From Thermomicrobiales bacterium (lineage in GTDB: Bacteria; Chloroflexota; Chloroflexia; Thermomicrobiales; UBA6265): a stretch of DNA of 44,450 bases. Made by a program: the position numbers and the translations under genes. The stretch is from positions 1-44,450 of the forward strand of contig JAMLHR010000021.1 in NCBI GenBank assembly GCA_023957015.1, read 5' to 3'. The notes under the pieces are model-generated. The model worked only from the letters and a program-made list of their open reading frames with translations. It did no database searches and had not been told where the DNA came from. This document shows positions 34,287 through 44,450 of this stretch, one piece after another (the first letter of the stretch is position 1; each line of letters starts with the position of its first letter).

Positions 34287-34400
34287 CTTTTCGGCCAGGC
34301 CGGAGTCCTACTTCCTCATCAGATGAATGTCCGCATAATCGACACCATTTCCTCCGACGTGCGTTCTTCTGATATGTGTACGATGGAAGGAGAGTTGTAC

Positions 34401-35456
34401 GTGATTGCTCATGCCGAACGGATATCTGAACTGCCAGAGCTAACGATGGCGCCCGATTCCCAATCCACCGCACTGCCATGGCGACAGATACTCCACGCTG
34501 GCCACGGACATCTCCTGCAGACACCAGCCTGGGCAACCGTGAAGTCACGTCATGGATGGTGGGTGGACGAAATACGGCTGCAGCGAGGTCGCGGCCTGGT
34601 TGCTGCCCATGTGCTGTTCAAGCGGGTTGGTCCGTTCTCGATCGGCTACGTTCCCCGCGGTCCCGTAATCTCGGAAGCAACCGACGCCCTGCTTGAGGGG
34701 TTCACTATTGAGCTGGATCGACTGGCAATTCGGCACCGGGCATTATGGATATTGGTTGAACCAAACGATCCGATACCGATGCTCCCTGGCTTCGCTCCGT
34801 CGCGGGATCGGTTCCAGCCAGCCCGCACAGTCAAGGTCCCACTCCTGCCCGACGCCCAGCTCCTGGGTAACATGCACAAGAAAACGCGGTACAACATCCG
34901 CCTGGCGCAACGGCGCGGTGTGATCATCCGTGAAGCCAATCTGGACGAAATCGACACGTTCTATGCGCTGCTGCGGGAAACAGCCGAGCGCAACTGCTTT
35001 GGCATTCACCCGCGAAGCTACTACGTTGACGTGCTGGACGCGCTTGGTAACGATGCCGTGATGCTCCTCGCCGAGCGCGAGGGAGTGACGGTCGCCGGAT
35101 TAATCGCCGCCAAAACGGGTGACGAGGCGATCTATCTGTACGGTTGCTCCAGCTCGGAGTCGCGCGGACAGGGTGCGACCGCGGCCATCCAGTTTGCGGC
35201 GATGCAGTGGGCACGCGAGTGCGGCTGCCTCCGCTACGATCTTTGGGGTATCCCGGATCACGATCCCGAGACACGATGCACCGACGACGGCACCAAACAG
35301 GTGGGATCGCACGGGAATAACCTGACGGGTCTCTACACGTTCAAGACCGGCTTCGGTGGCGAGGTTGTGTGTATGCCAGACACCATGGAGAAGGTCTACC
35401 ATCCGGTCCTTACCGGAATGGTACGTAGGGTCGTTGCGTTCCGCCGCCGAGGTTAA
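34401..35456 (+). CDS. FemABX-family peptidoglycan-bridge transferase (second copy)
   Basis: 351 aa, paralogous to the gene at 30768. Shared pieces are HLLQTPAWATVKSRHGW, NMHKKTRYNIRLAQRRGVII, SSSESRGQGATAAIQFAAMQWA, YDLWGIPDHDPET and YTFKTGFGGEVVCMPDT. The frame is open from 34323, but GTG 34401 has AGGAGAG at 6 nt and removes an untypical N-terminus, so it is chosen. Two members of this family next to murE suggest a bridge with at least two residues, or one with two positions. Substrates are unknown. Confidence 0.86.
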   Translation: MIAHAERISELPELTMAPDSQSTALPWRQILHAGHGHLLQTPAWATVKSRHGWWVDEIRLQRGRGLVAAHVLFKRVGPFSIGYVPRGPVISEATDALLEGFTIELDRLAIRHRALWILVEPNDPIPMLPGFAPSRDRFQPARTVKVPLLPDAQLLGNMHKKTRYNIRLAQRRGVIIREANLDEIDTFYALLRETAERNCFGIHPRSYYVDVLDALGNDAVMLLAEREGVTVAGLIAAKTGDEAIYLYGCSSSESRGQGATAAIQFAAMQWARECGCLRYDLWGIPDHDPETRCTDDGTKQVGSHGNNLTGLYTFKTGFGGEVVCMPDTMEKVYHPVLTGMVRRVVAFRRRG

Positions 35457-35611
35457 TGGGAGCAGCGTACCTAACGACCGGGTGATATCGATTTCACGTC
35501 ACTACCAATGATTTTCCCTGCTCTCTCAGACCAGGTTCCCTCCACACACGCGCCTGCTGAATGCGATACTATCGAGAGAGAACCGAGGTCCAGAGATCAC
35601 GGTGCTGTTGT

Positions 35612-35627
35612 GTGCCACAAATGGCAC
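35612..35627 (+). promoter_or_regulatory. Small hairpin or operator in the tkt leader
   Basis: Perfect dyad GTGCCA-CAAA-TGGCAC, 40 nt before the tkt start. An extended -10-like TGCGATACT lies at about 35560. The rest of 35457-35667 shows no gene. Either a leader RNA hairpin or a regulator site is possible. Confidence 0.4.
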
Positions 35628-35667
35628 GTGATGTCGGTCGTCCGCTGGCCGATTCAAGGAGGCTCCT

Positions 35668-37791
35668 TTGGCCAACGCCACCCTTGTCAACGAATCCATT
35701 AACGCCATCCGCACCCTGTCTATGGACATGGTTCAGAAGGCAAATTCCGGTCACCCCGGACTGCCGATGGGTGCAGCGCCAATGGCGTACACCCTGTGGC
35801 AGAACCACCTGGTGCACAACCCCAAGAATCCGGCGTGGTTCAATCGGGATCGATTCGTGCTCAGCGCCGGTCACGGCTCCGCCCTGCTCTATTCGCTGTT
35901 GCACCTGACCGGCTACGATCTCAGCATCGACGACCTCAAGAACTTCCGCCAGATGGGTAGCAAGACCCCGGGACACCCGGAACGACTGGATACCCCGGGC
36001 GTGGAGGTGACGACGGGACCGCTGGGTCAGGGATTCGCCAACGGTGTCGGTATGGCGATGGCAGAGGCATTCCTCGCCGCCAACTTCAATACCGATGATC
36101 ATGCCGTCATCGATCACTACACCTATGCCATCGTTTCCGATGGCGATGTGGTCGAAGGCGTGGCCATGGAAGCCGCCGCGATCGCGGGCAACCTCAAGCT
36201 GGGTAAGCTCGTCTACCTCTACGATCAGAACCACATCACGCTCGCTGCTTCCGCCAACGTGAGCATGAGCGAGAATGTTGCGGCTCGCTTCGAGGCACTG
36301 AACTGGCACGTCCAGACGATCAACGGTATGGATGTCGATGAGGTCAATGCCGCCATCGAAGCGGCCAAGGCCGTGACGGACAAGCCGAGCATCATCTGCG
36401 CTCAGACAACGATCGGCTTCGGTTCGCCGAAGAAAGCTGGTACCTTCGGTGCTCACGGTTCGCCGCTGGGTCCGGACGAGGTCAAGGCGACCAAGGAAAA
36501 CCTCGGTATCCCGACTGAGCCAGACTTCTATGTCCCAGACTCCGCCGCCGCGCACTTCGCCGAGGCCGTGACCAACGGCGCGGATGCCGAAGCTGCCTGG
36601 AACGAGACCTTCGCCGCCTACAAGGCCGCCAATCCCGAACTGGCCGCCGCGCTCGAACTCGCCATCGCGGGTAAGGTCCCGGCTGACTGGGATGCCGAGA
36701 TTCCAACCTGGAGTGCCGGCGACAAGGCCGTTTCCACCCGCAAGGCTAGTGGTGATGTCATCGCCGCGTTCTGGAAGCATGTCCCAACCTTCCTCGGCGG
36801 TTCCGCCGATCTGAACGGCAGCACACTGACCATCATGAAGGGAGGCGGCGATTTCGGCGACCCGAGCTTCAACGATCTGGAGACACAGGGAACCGTCGGC
36901 GATAGCTGGAGCTACGCCGGCCGTAACGTCCACTACGGTATCCGCGAGCACGGTATGGGCGCGATCGTGAACGGTATGGCCGCACACGGCGGCGTGATCC
37001 CATTCGGTTCGACCTTCCATGTGTTCACCGACTACCTGCGCCCGAGCATTCGTTTGGCGGCGCTCAGCCACCTGCACTCCATCTTCGTGATGACCCACGA
37101 CAGCATCGCCGTCGGCGAGGATGGCCCAACCCACGAGCCGATCGAGCAGACGATGAGCCTTCGCCTGATCCCGGGGCTGACGGTCCTCCGTCCGGCTGAT
37201 GCTAATGAGACCGCCGCCGCCTGGCGACATGCGATCGAGAGCAGTACTGCTTCCCTCCTCGTCCTCAGCCGCCAGGATTTGGCCGTGCTCGATACCAGCG
37301 GTGCCAAAGGCAACCTGGAGAACGGCGCGTACATCCTGAGCGATAGCGAAGGCGACCCGGATGTGGTGCTGATCGCGACGGGTTCGGAGGTCGAGCTGGC
37401 TGTGATGGCGCAGAGCGAACTTGCGAGCCGCGGTGTTCAGGCCCGCGTTGTCTCCATGCCGAGCTGGGAACTCTTCCGCGCCCAGAGCCCCGACTACAAG
37501 GCCAGTGTGCTCGGTGCGGTTGGCACGCCACGCCTCTCGGTAGAAGCGGGCATCACCACCGGCTGGGCTGAATGGACGGGTAGCAATGGTGCTCACGTTG
37601 GCATGACCACCTATGGTCTCTCCGCTCCGGGCAAGGAAGTCCTCAAGTACTTCGGCTTCACCAAAGAGCATGTCGCAGCGGTGGCCCTGCAATTGCTGGG
37701 TCGAGAAGCGGAGGCCGAGGAACTCGATGCTCCGTACCGCGAGGGTCATGCTGCAGGCAAGCCGATGGACGGTGCCGACGGTCATTCCTAG
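35668..37791 (+). CDS. tkt: Transketolase
   Basis: 707 aa thiamine diphosphate enzyme moving two-carbon ketol units between pentose-phosphate-pathway sugars. The N-terminal part has [19 protein letters not shown] and [18 protein letters not shown], the ThDP signature here [19 protein letters not shown], and EKT-like sugar-binding stretches; the C-terminal half carries [20 protein letters not shown] YGIREHGMG and [16 protein letters not shown]. The start is TTG 35668 with AAGGAGG at 5 nt, the only well-supported start. It is the first gene of the pentose-phosphate operon. Confidence 0.96.
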   Translation: MANATLVNESINAIRTLSMDMVQKANSGHPGLPMGAAPMAYTLWQNHLVHNPKNPAWFNRDRFVLSAGHGSALLYSLLHLTGYDLSIDDLKNFRQMGSKTPGHPERLDTPGVEVTTGPLGQGFANGVGMAMAEAFLAANFNTDDHAVIDHYTYAIVSDGDVVEGVAMEAAAIAGNLKLGKLVYLYDQNHITLAASANVSMSENVAARFEALNWHVQTINGMDVDEVNAAIEAAKAVTDKPSIICAQTTIGFGSPKKAGTFGAHGSPLGPDEVKATKENLGIPTEPDFYVPDSAAAHFAEAVTNGADAEAAWNETFAAYKAANPELAAALELAIAGKVPADWDAEIPTWSAGDKAVSTRKASGDVIAAFWKHVPTFLGGSADLNGSTLTIMKGGGDFGDPSFNDLETQGTVGDSWSYAGRNVHYGIREHGMGAIVNGMAAHGGVIPFGSTFHVFTDYLRPSIRLAALSHLHSIFVMTHDSIAVGEDGPTHEPIEQTMSLRLIPGLTVLRPADANETAAAWRHAIESSTASLLVLSRQDLAVLDTSGAKGNLENGAYILSDSEGDPDVVLIATGSEVELAVMAQSELASRGVQARVVSMPSWELFRAQSPDYKASVLGAVGTPRLSVEAGITTGWAEWTGSNGAHVGMTTYGLSAPGKEVLKYFGFTKEHVAAVALQLLGREAEAEELDAPYREGHAAGKPMDGADGHS

Positions 37792-37824
37792 TCAATTCGG
37801 GTCTGAAACAAGGAACACACACTC

Positions 37825-38919
37825 ATGACAAACACAGTCAAACAACTCGTCAATGAAGGCCAGAGCATTTGGCAGGATGACATCAGCCGCGAGCTGATCG
37901 AAAACGGTGCCCTCAAGGCAGCGATTGAGGAGACCGGTATTCGCGGTGTCACCTCGAATCCAACCATCTTCCAGAAGGCTATCGCTGGTAGCGATACGTA
38001 CGACGCCGAGATCAAGGCACTCCTGGCCGAAGGCAAGAATGCCGCCGAGGTCTTCCAGACCGTGGCGGTCAAGGATATTCAGGATACCTGCGATCTCTTC
38101 CGCCCGCTCTACGACGAGAGTAATCGCGTCGATGGCTACGTCAGCCTGGAAGTGCTGCCATCGCTGGCCCGCGATACGAAGGGCACGCTGGAGAACGCTC
38201 GCATTCTGTGGAAGGCCGTCAATCGCCCGAATCTGATGATCAAGGTGCCGGGCACCGTTGAAGGTGTTCCGGCGATCCGCCAGTTGCTGGTTGAGGGGAT
38301 CAATGTCAATGTGACCCTCCTCTTCAGCCTCTCTAACTACGAGGCCGTCGCCCGCACCTATATCGAAGCGCTGCAGGTTCGTTCCGATCTCGGCGAGCCA
38401 GTCGATCACGTCGCCTCCGTGGCATCGTTCTTTGTCAGCCGTGTTGATGCCGCTGCCGACAAGCAGCTCGACGGCATCGGCAGCGACGATGCGCTGGCGC
38501 TACGCGGCAAGGCCGCCATCGCCAATGCTGTTCTCGCCTACGAGAAATTCGAGGAACTCTTCAGTGGCGAGCAGTGGGATGCTCTGGCCGCCAAGGGTGC
38601 CATGGTACAGAGACCACTCTGGGCCAGCACCGGTGTCAAGAATCCGAGCTATTCGGACACGCTGTATGTGGACACACTGATCGGTCCGGACACGGTCAAC
38701 ACCGCACCGCTGGGCACCATCGCTGCGTTCCTGGATCACGGTACGGTTGCCCGCACCGTGGATGCCGATTACGCTGGCGCTCATCAGGTGATGGCCGATC
38801 TGGCTGCCGTTGGCGTCGATATCGATGCCATTACGGCCAAGCTTGAGGAAGACGGCATCGCCAGCTTCATGACCAGCTACGATGATCTGCTGGCCAGTGT
38901 TGATAGCAAGAAGGCCTAA
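37825..38919 (+). CDS. tal: Transaldolase
   Basis: 364 aa class I aldolase-fold enzyme that transfers dihydroxyacetone units in the non-oxidative pentose phosphate pathway. TSNPTIFQKAI near the N-terminus and the Schiff-base lysine K140 in NLMIKVPGT are characteristic; SVASFFVSRVDAAADK is a typical downstream motif. The length matches the longer actinobacterial-type transaldolases. It lies 33 nt after tkt with an AAGGA site before ATG 37825. It is followed by a strong hairpin and gnd. Confidence 0.95.
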   Translation: MTNTVKQLVNEGQSIWQDDISRELIENGALKAAIEETGIRGVTSNPTIFQKAIAGSDTYDAEIKALLAEGKNAAEVFQTVAVKDIQDTCDLFRPLYDESNRVDGYVSLEVLPSLARDTKGTLENARILWKAVNRPNLMIKVPGTVEGVPAIRQLLVEGINVNVTLLFSLSNYEAVARTYIEALQVRSDLGEPVDHVASVASFFVSRVDAAADKQLDGIGSDDALALRGKAAIANAVLAYEKFEELFSGEQWDALAAKGAMVQRPLWASTGVKNPSYSDTLYVDTLIGPDTVNTAPLGTIAAFLDHGTVARTVDADYAGAHQVMADLAAVGVDIDAITAKLEEDGIASFMTSYDDLLASVDSKKA

Positions 38920-38926
38920 CTTTGGT

Positions 38927-38965
38927 CACTGCCGGAGCGTCCCGAAATGGACAGCTCCGGCAGTG
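38927..38965 (+). terminator. Hairpin between tal and gnd
   Basis: Perfect 12-bp inverted repeat (38927-38938 with 38954-38965, 15-nt loop), 7 nt after the tal stop. No U-tract follows, so it may protect the upstream mRNA or only partly terminate. Confidence 0.5.
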
Positions 38966-38989
38966 CCGTGATTTGGGAGGAGAACCAGA

Positions 38990-40435
38990 ATGAGCAACGG
39001 CAAGTCACACATCGGCGTCATTGGTCTGGCGGTGATGGGCGAAAACCTCGCACTGAATATCGCTCGTAACGGCTTCGCGCCGGTTGTTTACAACCGCACC
39101 GCAGCCGTAACCGATGAGTTCCTGGCCGGACGCGGTGCAGGCACCGGTATCACCGCCGCCTACACGATCCAGGAACTCATCGACAGCCTGGAATCCCCGC
39201 GCCGCATCATCATGATGGTCAAGGCCGGTGCACCCGTCGATGCCGTCAAGGACGAACTTGCTCCCCTGCTGGAGCCAGGCGATATCGTCATTGATGGCGG
39301 CAACAGTCTCTTCACCGACACCGAGCGCCGCGCCGCCGAGTATGAGACCCAGGGTCTCAACTTCGTCGGCATGGGTGTTTCCGGTGGTGAAGAAGGTGCC
39401 CTTTGGGGACCGAGCCTGATGCCGGGCGGTTCCGAAGTGGCCTGGAAGTCGCTTCAACCAGTACTGGAAGCCATCGCCGCCAAGAGCGATTCCGGTCCGT
39501 GCGTCACCCACATCGGTCCAGGTGGCTCCGGCCATTACGTCAAAATGGTGCACAACGGTATTGAGTATGGCGATATGCAACTCATTGCCGAGACCTATGA
39601 CATCATGCGCAACTCGCTCAAGATGAGCGCACCCGAGATTGGTCAGGTCTTCCAACGCTGGAACGAGGGCAAGCTCTCCAGCTTCCTCGTTGAAATCACC
39701 GCCATCGTCCTGCAGTACATCGATGAAGATACCGGTCTGCCGCTGGTCGATTTCATCCGCGATCAGGCTGCCCAGAAGGGCACCGGGCGCTGGACCAGTA
39801 TCAACAGCTATGAGCTCGGCACACCGATCCCGGTGATCGACGCCGCCGTGGTTGCTCGCTCGCTCAGCTCCTTCGCCGCCGATCGCGAGCTTGCCAGTGG
39901 CGTGCTCACGGGTCCCGACGCGGTTCCCGATCTCAGCGATCAGCGCGACGAGATCATCAACCAGCTGGAGAACGCGCTTTACGTCGCCAAGGTCATTTCC
40001 TATACCCAGGGGATGTCCCTGTTGCGCGTCGCCAGTGAGACCTACAACTGGAACCTGAAACTGAGCGAACTCGCCCGTATCTGGAAGGCCGGTTGCATCA
40101 TCCGCGCCCGTCTGCTCGATCCAATCATGAAGGCGTTCCAGGACGAACCCGAGCTGCGCAATCTGATGCTCAGTCCCTACTTCACCGACGACGTCAACAG
40201 TGGCATCGCCGATCTACGCGGCGTCATCACCGTGGCAGTGATCAGCGGTGTACCAACACCAGCCTATAGCGCGGCGCTCAACTACTTCGATACCGTGCGT
40301 GACGTACGGTTGCCAGCGAACCTGATTCAGGAGCTGCGTGACTACTTCGGTGCCCATACCTTTGAGCGCACCGATAGACCTGGCACCTTCCACATCGAAT
40401 GGATGGAAGTCGAGAAGCCACAGGCGAACCAATAA
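38990..40435 (+). CDS. gnd: 6-phosphogluconate dehydrogenase (decarboxylating)
   Basis: 481 aa. It oxidises 6-phosphogluconate to ribulose 5-phosphate with NADP and releases CO2. N-terminal Rossmann motif [17 protein letters not shown], the MVKAG and DGGNS stretches, and the active-site region [21 protein letters not shown] with catalytic K185. The C-terminal GKGTGRW is present as GTGRWT. A GGGAGGAG site precedes ATG 38990. Length and motifs are standard for the NADP enzyme. Confidence 0.96.
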   Translation: MSNGKSHIGVIGLAVMGENLALNIARNGFAPVVYNRTAAVTDEFLAGRGAGTGITAAYTIQELIDSLESPRRIIMMVKAGAPVDAVKDELAPLLEPGDIVIDGGNSLFTDTERRAAEYETQGLNFVGMGVSGGEEGALWGPSLMPGGSEVAWKSLQPVLEAIAAKSDSGPCVTHIGPGGSGHYVKMVHNGIEYGDMQLIAETYDIMRNSLKMSAPEIGQVFQRWNEGKLSSFLVEITAIVLQYIDEDTGLPLVDFIRDQAAQKGTGRWTSINSYELGTPIPVIDAAVVARSLSSFAADRELASGVLTGPDAVPDLSDQRDEIINQLENALYVAKVISYTQGMSLLRVASETYNWNLKLSELARIWKAGCIIRARLLDPIMKAFQDEPELRNLMLSPYFTDDVNSGIADLRGVITVAVISGVPTPAYSAALNYFDTVRDVRLPANLIQELRDYFGAHTFERTDRPGTFHIEWMEVEKPQANQ

Positions 40436-40458
40436 CATTCGATTGTGGGGAGATGACG

Positions 40459-42117
40459 ATGCAAGAGAAGACAATAGCTGATTCCAGTTACAACTTTGCG
40501 GTTGACAGCACCGGTTCCGGTGTCGCCGCCGATCACGTCGGCCACCAGTTTGACCTGACCGAGGCAGCAGGTGGCGTCGCCACCAATCCACTGCGAGCAG
40601 GCTTGCAGATGGACCGTATGCCCGATCCGTGCGTGATGGTGATCTTCGGTGTCACCGGCGATCTCACCGCACGCAAACTGATGCCATCGCTGTACGACCT
40701 GGCGATTGGACATCCGTTGCCGGAGGGCTTCAGCATCATCGGCGTCTCCCATCGCGATTGGACGGATGACGACTTTCGTGCCCAGATGCGAGCCGCAGTC
40801 GAGCGCGGCGCACGCACACCGGTGACGGACGAAGGCTGGAATCTGTTCGCGCAAGGGCTCTTCTACGTCAAGGGCGACTTCGACGGCGAGGAAACCTACA
40901 CGCGTCTGCGGGAGCGCCTCGAACAGGTCGATACCGAGCGCCGGGCGCACGGCAATCGCCTCTTCTATCTCGCCACCGCACCGCGCTTCTATGCACCGAT
41001 CATCGAGCATCTGGGTTCGAGTGGTATCGGCCATCGCCAAGATATCTATTACGATAATCAGGCCGGCTGGAACCGCGTCGTCATCGAGAAGCCGTTTGGT
41101 CGCGATATCAACACCGCCCGCCAACTAAACGCTGAGATCGGTTCGGTGTTCAGCGAACGCCAGATCTATCGTATCGACCACTATCTCGGTAAGGAAACCG
41201 TGCAGAACGTGCTGGCGTTTCGCTTCGCCAACACGCTTTTCGAACCCGTCTGGAATCGTCAGTATGTCGATCACGTCCAGATCACCGTGGCGGAAAGCCT
41301 GGGTGTGGAAGAGCGCGCCGGCTATTACGAGGATGCAGGTGCCCTGCGCGATATGGTGCAGAGCCACATCCTCCAGCTGCTGGCCGTCATTGCGATGGAA
41401 CCACCGGCGCTGTTCAACGGTAATGCCCTGCGTGACGAGAAGGTGAAGCTGCTCCGCGCGGTGGTGCCACCTTCCCGCGACGATCTGATGACCAAGACCG
41501 TCCGTGGTCAGTACGACGAAGGCTTCATGAGTGGTCGTCGCATGGCCGCCTATCGCGATGAGAAGGGCGTGCGCCAGGGATCCAAGACCGAGACCTATGT
41601 GGCCATGGAGTTGGAGATCGACAATTGGCGCTGGGCCGGTGTACCGTTTTACCTCCGCACCGGCAAGCGACTCGCCCGCCGCGTGACCGAGATCGCGATC
41701 CAGTTCAAGCAGGTGCCGCACCTGATGTTCCAGAGCATCGGCGATGTTGATCTCAGCCCGAATGTGATCACCATGCGCATCCAGCCGGATGAGGGAATTG
41801 CGCTCAAGTTCGCGGCCAAGGTTCCTGGTCCGACAACCCAGCTGCGACCGGTCCGCATGGACTTCCTCTACGGATCGTCCTTCGGCGATTCCGGTCCGGA
41901 TGCCTACGAGCGTCTGCTGCTGGATGCCATGCTTGGCGATCCGACGCTGTTCGCCCGCCGCGACGAGGTTGAGACCGCCTGGAGCCTGATGCAGCCGATC
42001 CTGGACGGATGGCAGGATATGGCGCTACCGGTCTACCCATACGAGTCCGGATCGTGGGGCCCAGCCAAGTCCGATTCCATGCTGCGCCGCGCGGGCCACG
42101 AGTGGCGTCGCCCATAA
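40459..42117 (+). CDS. zwf: Glucose-6-phosphate 1-dehydrogenase
   Basis: About 552 aa; first step of the oxidative pentose phosphate pathway. The NADP fingerprint is [12 protein letters not shown], the active site is [19 protein letters not shown], and YLRTGKRL lies in the C-terminal half. Before the fingerprint there is an N-terminal extension of about 53 residues, polar and Gly/Ala-rich, longer than in E. coli; it might link to OpcA or be disordered. ATG 40459 has GGGGAG at 6 nt; ATG 40453 is an alternative. The next gene is its assembly protein opcA. Confidence 0.95.
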   Translation: MQEKTIADSSYNFAVDSTGSGVAADHVGHQFDLTEAAGGVATNPLRAGLQMDRMPDPCVMVIFGVTGDLTARKLMPSLYDLAIGHPLPEGFSIIGVSHRDWTDDDFRAQMRAAVERGARTPVTDEGWNLFAQGLFYVKGDFDGEETYTRLRERLEQVDTERRAHGNRLFYLATAPRFYAPIIEHLGSSGIGHRQDIYYDNQAGWNRVVIEKPFGRDINTARQLNAEIGSVFSERQIYRIDHYLGKETVQNVLAFRFANTLFEPVWNRQYVDHVQITVAESLGVEERAGYYEDAGALRDMVQSHILQLLAVIAMEPPALFNGNALRDEKVKLLRAVVPPSRDDLMTKTVRGQYDEGFMSGRRMAAYRDEKGVRQGSKTETYVAMELEIDNWRWAGVPFYLRTGKRLARRVTEIAIQFKQVPHLMFQSIGDVDLSPNVITMRIQPDEGIALKFAAKVPGPTTQLRPVRMDFLYGSSFGDSGPDAYERLLLDAMLGDPTLFARRDEVETAWSLMQPILDGWQDMALPVYPYESGSWGPAKSDSMLRRAGHEWRRP

Positions 42118-42135
42118 TACCGGGAGGAACGGCTC

Positions 42136-43347
42136 GTGACTGACAAGGAATACCGCAACAAGGTCGTGGTGCGGCGTAATTGGGACGCGGATGTGGTTGA
42201 TACCGGCCACATTCACGATGAGTTCAACAAGATGTGGGCGGAGGTAACCCCGACCCGCATCGTAAGCGGCCCATATGGCGAAGAACGCCTAACGGGCCAC
42301 AATGCGCCCGATATCATGCGCGCCAATACGCTCAATCTGGTCTCAGTGGCCGATAGCCTCGAGATCGCCGGCATGATCCTGCAGACGATCAGCCAACTGA
42401 AGGACTTCATCCCGTCGCGCACGATCATCATCATCAATGATCCGAATCTGGAACGCCCCAAGACCTGGCATATCGATCTCCAGATCAACGAGACCCTCAC
42501 CAAGGACGATAGCCACGGTATCCAGTTCGAGACGATCACTATCTGGACCGATCAGTCCAGTGCCGGTGTGCTCAGCAGTATCGTTGGACCGCTGCTTGTG
42601 GCAGAACTGCCGACGTTCCTGTGGTGGCCGAGCGGTGAGTTCAGCCATAACGCCATTTTCGATGACCTGGCGCTCATCGCCGATCGCCTGGTGTTCGATA
42701 GCGCCCGGTTGGGATACGATGCTCACGCCGTCGCCGATTACCGGACCTTGATCGATGAACCGACGGATCCGATCATCGGTGATTTCACCTGGCTCCGCCT
42801 GGCACCCTGGCAGCAACTGATCGCCCAGTTCTTTGATCCCCTGGCGACCCAGAAAAGCCTCGAGAGCATCGATAGTGTCTCGATCGCGTACGCGCAGGAC
42901 AGGCAGGATCATGGCTCCGGTTTCGCCGCTGCCCTCCTCACGCTTGGCTGGATAGGTAGCCGGCTCGGGTGGGAAGTCATCGAACCGCTGGAGGCCCGCA
43001 AGGTGGGTGGGTGGACGGCCTTCATGGCCGCCACAGATTCCTCCGGACGGGCGCATGAAGTGCAGATCCGGTTGACGCCGGACTCCACACCAGGTGCCAA
43101 GTTCAGCCTCCGCAGCGTAGAGATCGTCACCAATGACGGTACCGCGGGTCACTATGTGATCCAGCGTACAGACCAGGACGATCTGGTCACAAGTTCCGAA
43201 ACGGCAACGACGCCGTATGTCAGCCGCATGGTGTTCTCGCGACGCCATTCGACAGTTGAGATGCTGGGGCAGGAGCTACAACGCTTCGGACCCGACCGGG
43301 TGTTTGAGGAGTCGATCCGACTCGCAACCCAACTCTTGCCGGAATAG
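42136..43347 (+). CDS. opcA: Glucose-6-phosphate dehydrogenase assembly protein OpcA
   Basis: 403 aa. OpcA activates or assembles G6PD in cyanobacteria and actinobacteria and is found beside zwf. Family pieces are TRIVSGPYGEERLTG-like and MRANTLNLVSVADS, GPLLVAELPTFLWWPS and FTWLRLAPWQQLIAQFFDP. GTG 42136 has GGGAGGA at 7 nt. It lies 18 nt after zwf and 11 nt before pgl, within the operon. Motif identity is clear, though activity in this organism is untested. Confidence 0.92.
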   Translation: MTDKEYRNKVVVRRNWDADVVDTGHIHDEFNKMWAEVTPTRIVSGPYGEERLTGHNAPDIMRANTLNLVSVADSLEIAGMILQTISQLKDFIPSRTIIIINDPNLERPKTWHIDLQINETLTKDDSHGIQFETITIWTDQSSAGVLSSIVGPLLVAELPTFLWWPSGEFSHNAIFDDLALIADRLVFDSARLGYDAHAVADYRTLIDEPTDPIIGDFTWLRLAPWQQLIAQFFDPLATQKSLESIDSVSIAYAQDRQDHGSGFAAALLTLGWIGSRLGWEVIEPLEARKVGGWTAFMAATDSSGRAHEVQIRLTPDSTPGAKFSLRSVEIVTNDGTAGHYVIQRTDQDDLVTSSETATTPYVSRMVFSRRHSTVEMLGQELQRFGPDRVFEESIRLATQLLPE

Positions 43348-43358
43348 AGGAGCAGTAC

Positions 43359-44129
43359 ATGACCGACATCGTTCGAAGCCTGGATTTTGGCGTGCGCGGC
43401 CGCGTGGATGTGGTTGCCGATGGCGAAGCTCTGGCCCGTCAGGCCGCCGAGCAAATCATCGCGGTTTCCCAAACCGCCGACACCGAGCACCGCACAGCAC
43501 TGGTGGCGCTCTCCGGCGGGTCCACACCGAAGCGTATGGGCGAACTTCTGGCCACACCGGAGTATGGCGATCGGGTGGCCTGGGGTCACCTCGCAATCTT
43601 CTGGGGTGATGAGCGGTTTGTACCGCTGGCCAGCAGCGATAGCAATGCTGGCGAAGCGCTCCGCGCATTCATTGATGCCTCCCCCATCTGTCCGGATGAC
43701 GTCCACACCTGGGAGACGGAGGGTGTCACCCCCTCAGAATCCGCTAGCAACTATGAGGCGGAGCTGCGTGAGGTTAGCGGCGTAGACACCGGTGTACCCG
43801 TGTTCGATCTCATTCTGTTGGGCATGGGTGACGATGGTCACACGCTCAGCCTCTTCCCAGGAACAGCCGCGATCCATAACAATACCGATATCGTGTTGGC
43901 GCATCACGTGGAGAAACTGAACGCCGATCGCCTCACGTTCTCGCCACTGCTGGCGAATGCCGCCCGCAAGGTAGTGTTCCTGGTTGGTGGAGCAGGCAAA
44001 GCGGATACCCTACCGCGCGTGCTTCAGGGCGAAGAAGATGTGGATACGCTGCCATCGCAGGTGATTCGCCCAACGAATGGCGAACTCGTGTGGTTGGTGG
44101 ATGAAGCGGCCGCCGCGAATCTGAGGTAA
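43359..44129 (+). CDS. pgl: 6-phosphogluconolactonase
   Basis: 256 aa enzyme of the DevB type, hydrolysing 6-phosphogluconolactone to 6-phosphogluconate. Seen are the [10 protein letters not shown] loop, [10 protein letters not shown] and [15 protein letters not shown], all of the active site. An AGAGGAG site precedes ATG 43359. It completes the oxidative branch with zwf and gnd. The product supply is the same in the operon order zwf-opcA-pgl. Confidence 0.95.
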   Translation: MTDIVRSLDFGVRGRVDVVADGEALARQAAEQIIAVSQTADTEHRTALVALSGGSTPKRMGELLATPEYGDRVAWGHLAIFWGDERFVPLASSDSNAGEALRAFIDASPICPDDVHTWETEGVTPSESASNYEAELREVSGVDTGVPVFDLILLGMGDDGHTLSLFPGTAAIHNNTDIVLAHHVEKLNADRLTFSPLLANAARKVVFLVGGAGKADTLPRVLQGEEDVDTLPSQVIRPTNGELVWLVDEAAAANLR

Positions 44130-44137
44130 TCACTGAC

Positions 44138-44450
44138 ATGGCGCTTGGCACCAACGAACTTCTGGCATCGATCGGTGCCTATGCCGCCAATATGGTCGAA
44201 GACGGGATGATCGTCGGACTCGGTACGGGAAGCACCGCTGCCGCGATGGTCGATGCCCTCGGTGCCCGTGCGCGAGATGGTCTGCGGGTCACCGGCGTGG
44301 CCACCAGTACCTATACGCAGCAGCAAGCCGAGTCCTACGGTATTCCGGTGGTGGATCTCGCTGATATCGACCGTCTTGACATGTGTATCGACGGTGCCGA
44401 TGAGATCGATCCGGAGCTCAACCTGGTCAAGGGTCGTGGTGGTGCCCTGC
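44138..44450 (+). CDS. rpiA: Ribose-5-phosphate isomerase A, 5' part
   Basis: The frame from ATG 44138 runs off the window end (about 104 residues visible). It interconverts ribose 5-phosphate and ribulose 5-phosphate. The visible part has the RpiA signatures [17 protein letters not shown], the catalytic acidic motif [11 protein letters not shown] and KGRGGAL. It follows pgl by 8 nt, so the pentose-phosphate operon continues beyond the window. Confidence 0.93.
   Translation, partial: MALGTNELLASIGAYAANMVEDGMIVGLGTGSTAAAMVDALGARARDGLRVTGVATSTYTQQQAESYGIPVVDLADIDRLDMCIDGADEIDPELNLVKGRGGAL

Noticed and set aside
35569..37785. 738-codon open frame antisense to transketolase
   Set aside because: It mirrors the tkt codons in a GC-rich gene, has low-complexity composition and matches no family; tkt is certain on the plus strand.
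42343..43248. 301-codon frame antisense to opcA
   Set aside because: Shadow of a clear opcA gene on the plus strand.

Overview
The window looks like a chromosomal segment of a GC-rich bacterium, most likely a Chloroflexota member of the Thermomicrobia kind. That placement is inference: it rests on the mix of OpcA-dependent G6PD, ECF sigma factor, FemABX/MurE cell-wall genes, HemQ-type coproheme enzyme, and frequent GTG and TTG starts with strong Shine-Dalgarno sites. No 16S gene is present to confirm it.

Layout. (1) 1-2.1 kb: a phage-packaging remnant: end of a possible small terminase, a large terminase split into separate ATPase and nuclease genes, and a small ORF. It abuts the 3' end of tRNA-His, a classical integration position. 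(2) 2.1-2.7 kb, minus strand: RNase P RNA and tRNA-His in tandem, 13 nt apart, with a promoter and a terminator. (3) 2.7-12.5 kb: a DUF218 membrane protein, the lipid II flippase MurJ, an ECF sigma/anti-sigma pair, then lepA, a YabN-type methylase-MazG fusion and aspS. aspS carries an in-frame TGA before its last catalytic motif. (4) 12.2-14.0 kb: a tract dense in indels (aspS, a Nudix gene with four frame changes, a DUF1801 gene with one). (5) 14.0-17.1 kb: small accessory genes (ArsR-DUF2087 regulator, FMN reductase, DUF4272 protein) and HemQ. (6) 17.2-22.6 kb: a copper/cytochrome locus on the minus strand (CopC-CopD, YcnI, cupredoxin-like, PCuAC, SCO1), with a lipoprotein cytochrome c divergent from it. 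(7) 22.8-27.4 kb, minus strand: MFS transporter, acidic-tailed membrane protein, small protein, rarA, rph. (8) 27.6-30.6 kb, plus strand: an operon of unknown function (44-aa protein, 610-aa protein with a Val/Glu-rich linker, HEAT-repeat protein). (9) 30.8-35.5 kb: murE flanked by two FemABX paralogues with a TolB-like propeller, a cell-wall cluster. (10) 35.7 kb to the end: a complete pentose-phosphate operon tkt-tal-gnd-zwf-opcA-pgl-rpiA, cut by the window edge in rpiA.

Working together: the pentose-phosphate operon holds the oxidative branch (zwf with its assembly factor opcA, pgl, gnd) and the non-oxidative branch (rpiA, tkt, tal; rpe not seen). The copper genes plausibly capture periplasmic or extracytoplasmic copper and hand it to an oxidase CuA site. 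The two FemABX proteins beside murE suggest a branched peptidoglycan cross-bridge. A two-hairpin palindromic repeat occurs twice, in opposite orientations, at 22.73 and 30.69 kb. The least explained parts are the 27.6-30.6 kb operon, the repeat, and the interrupted aspS tract.
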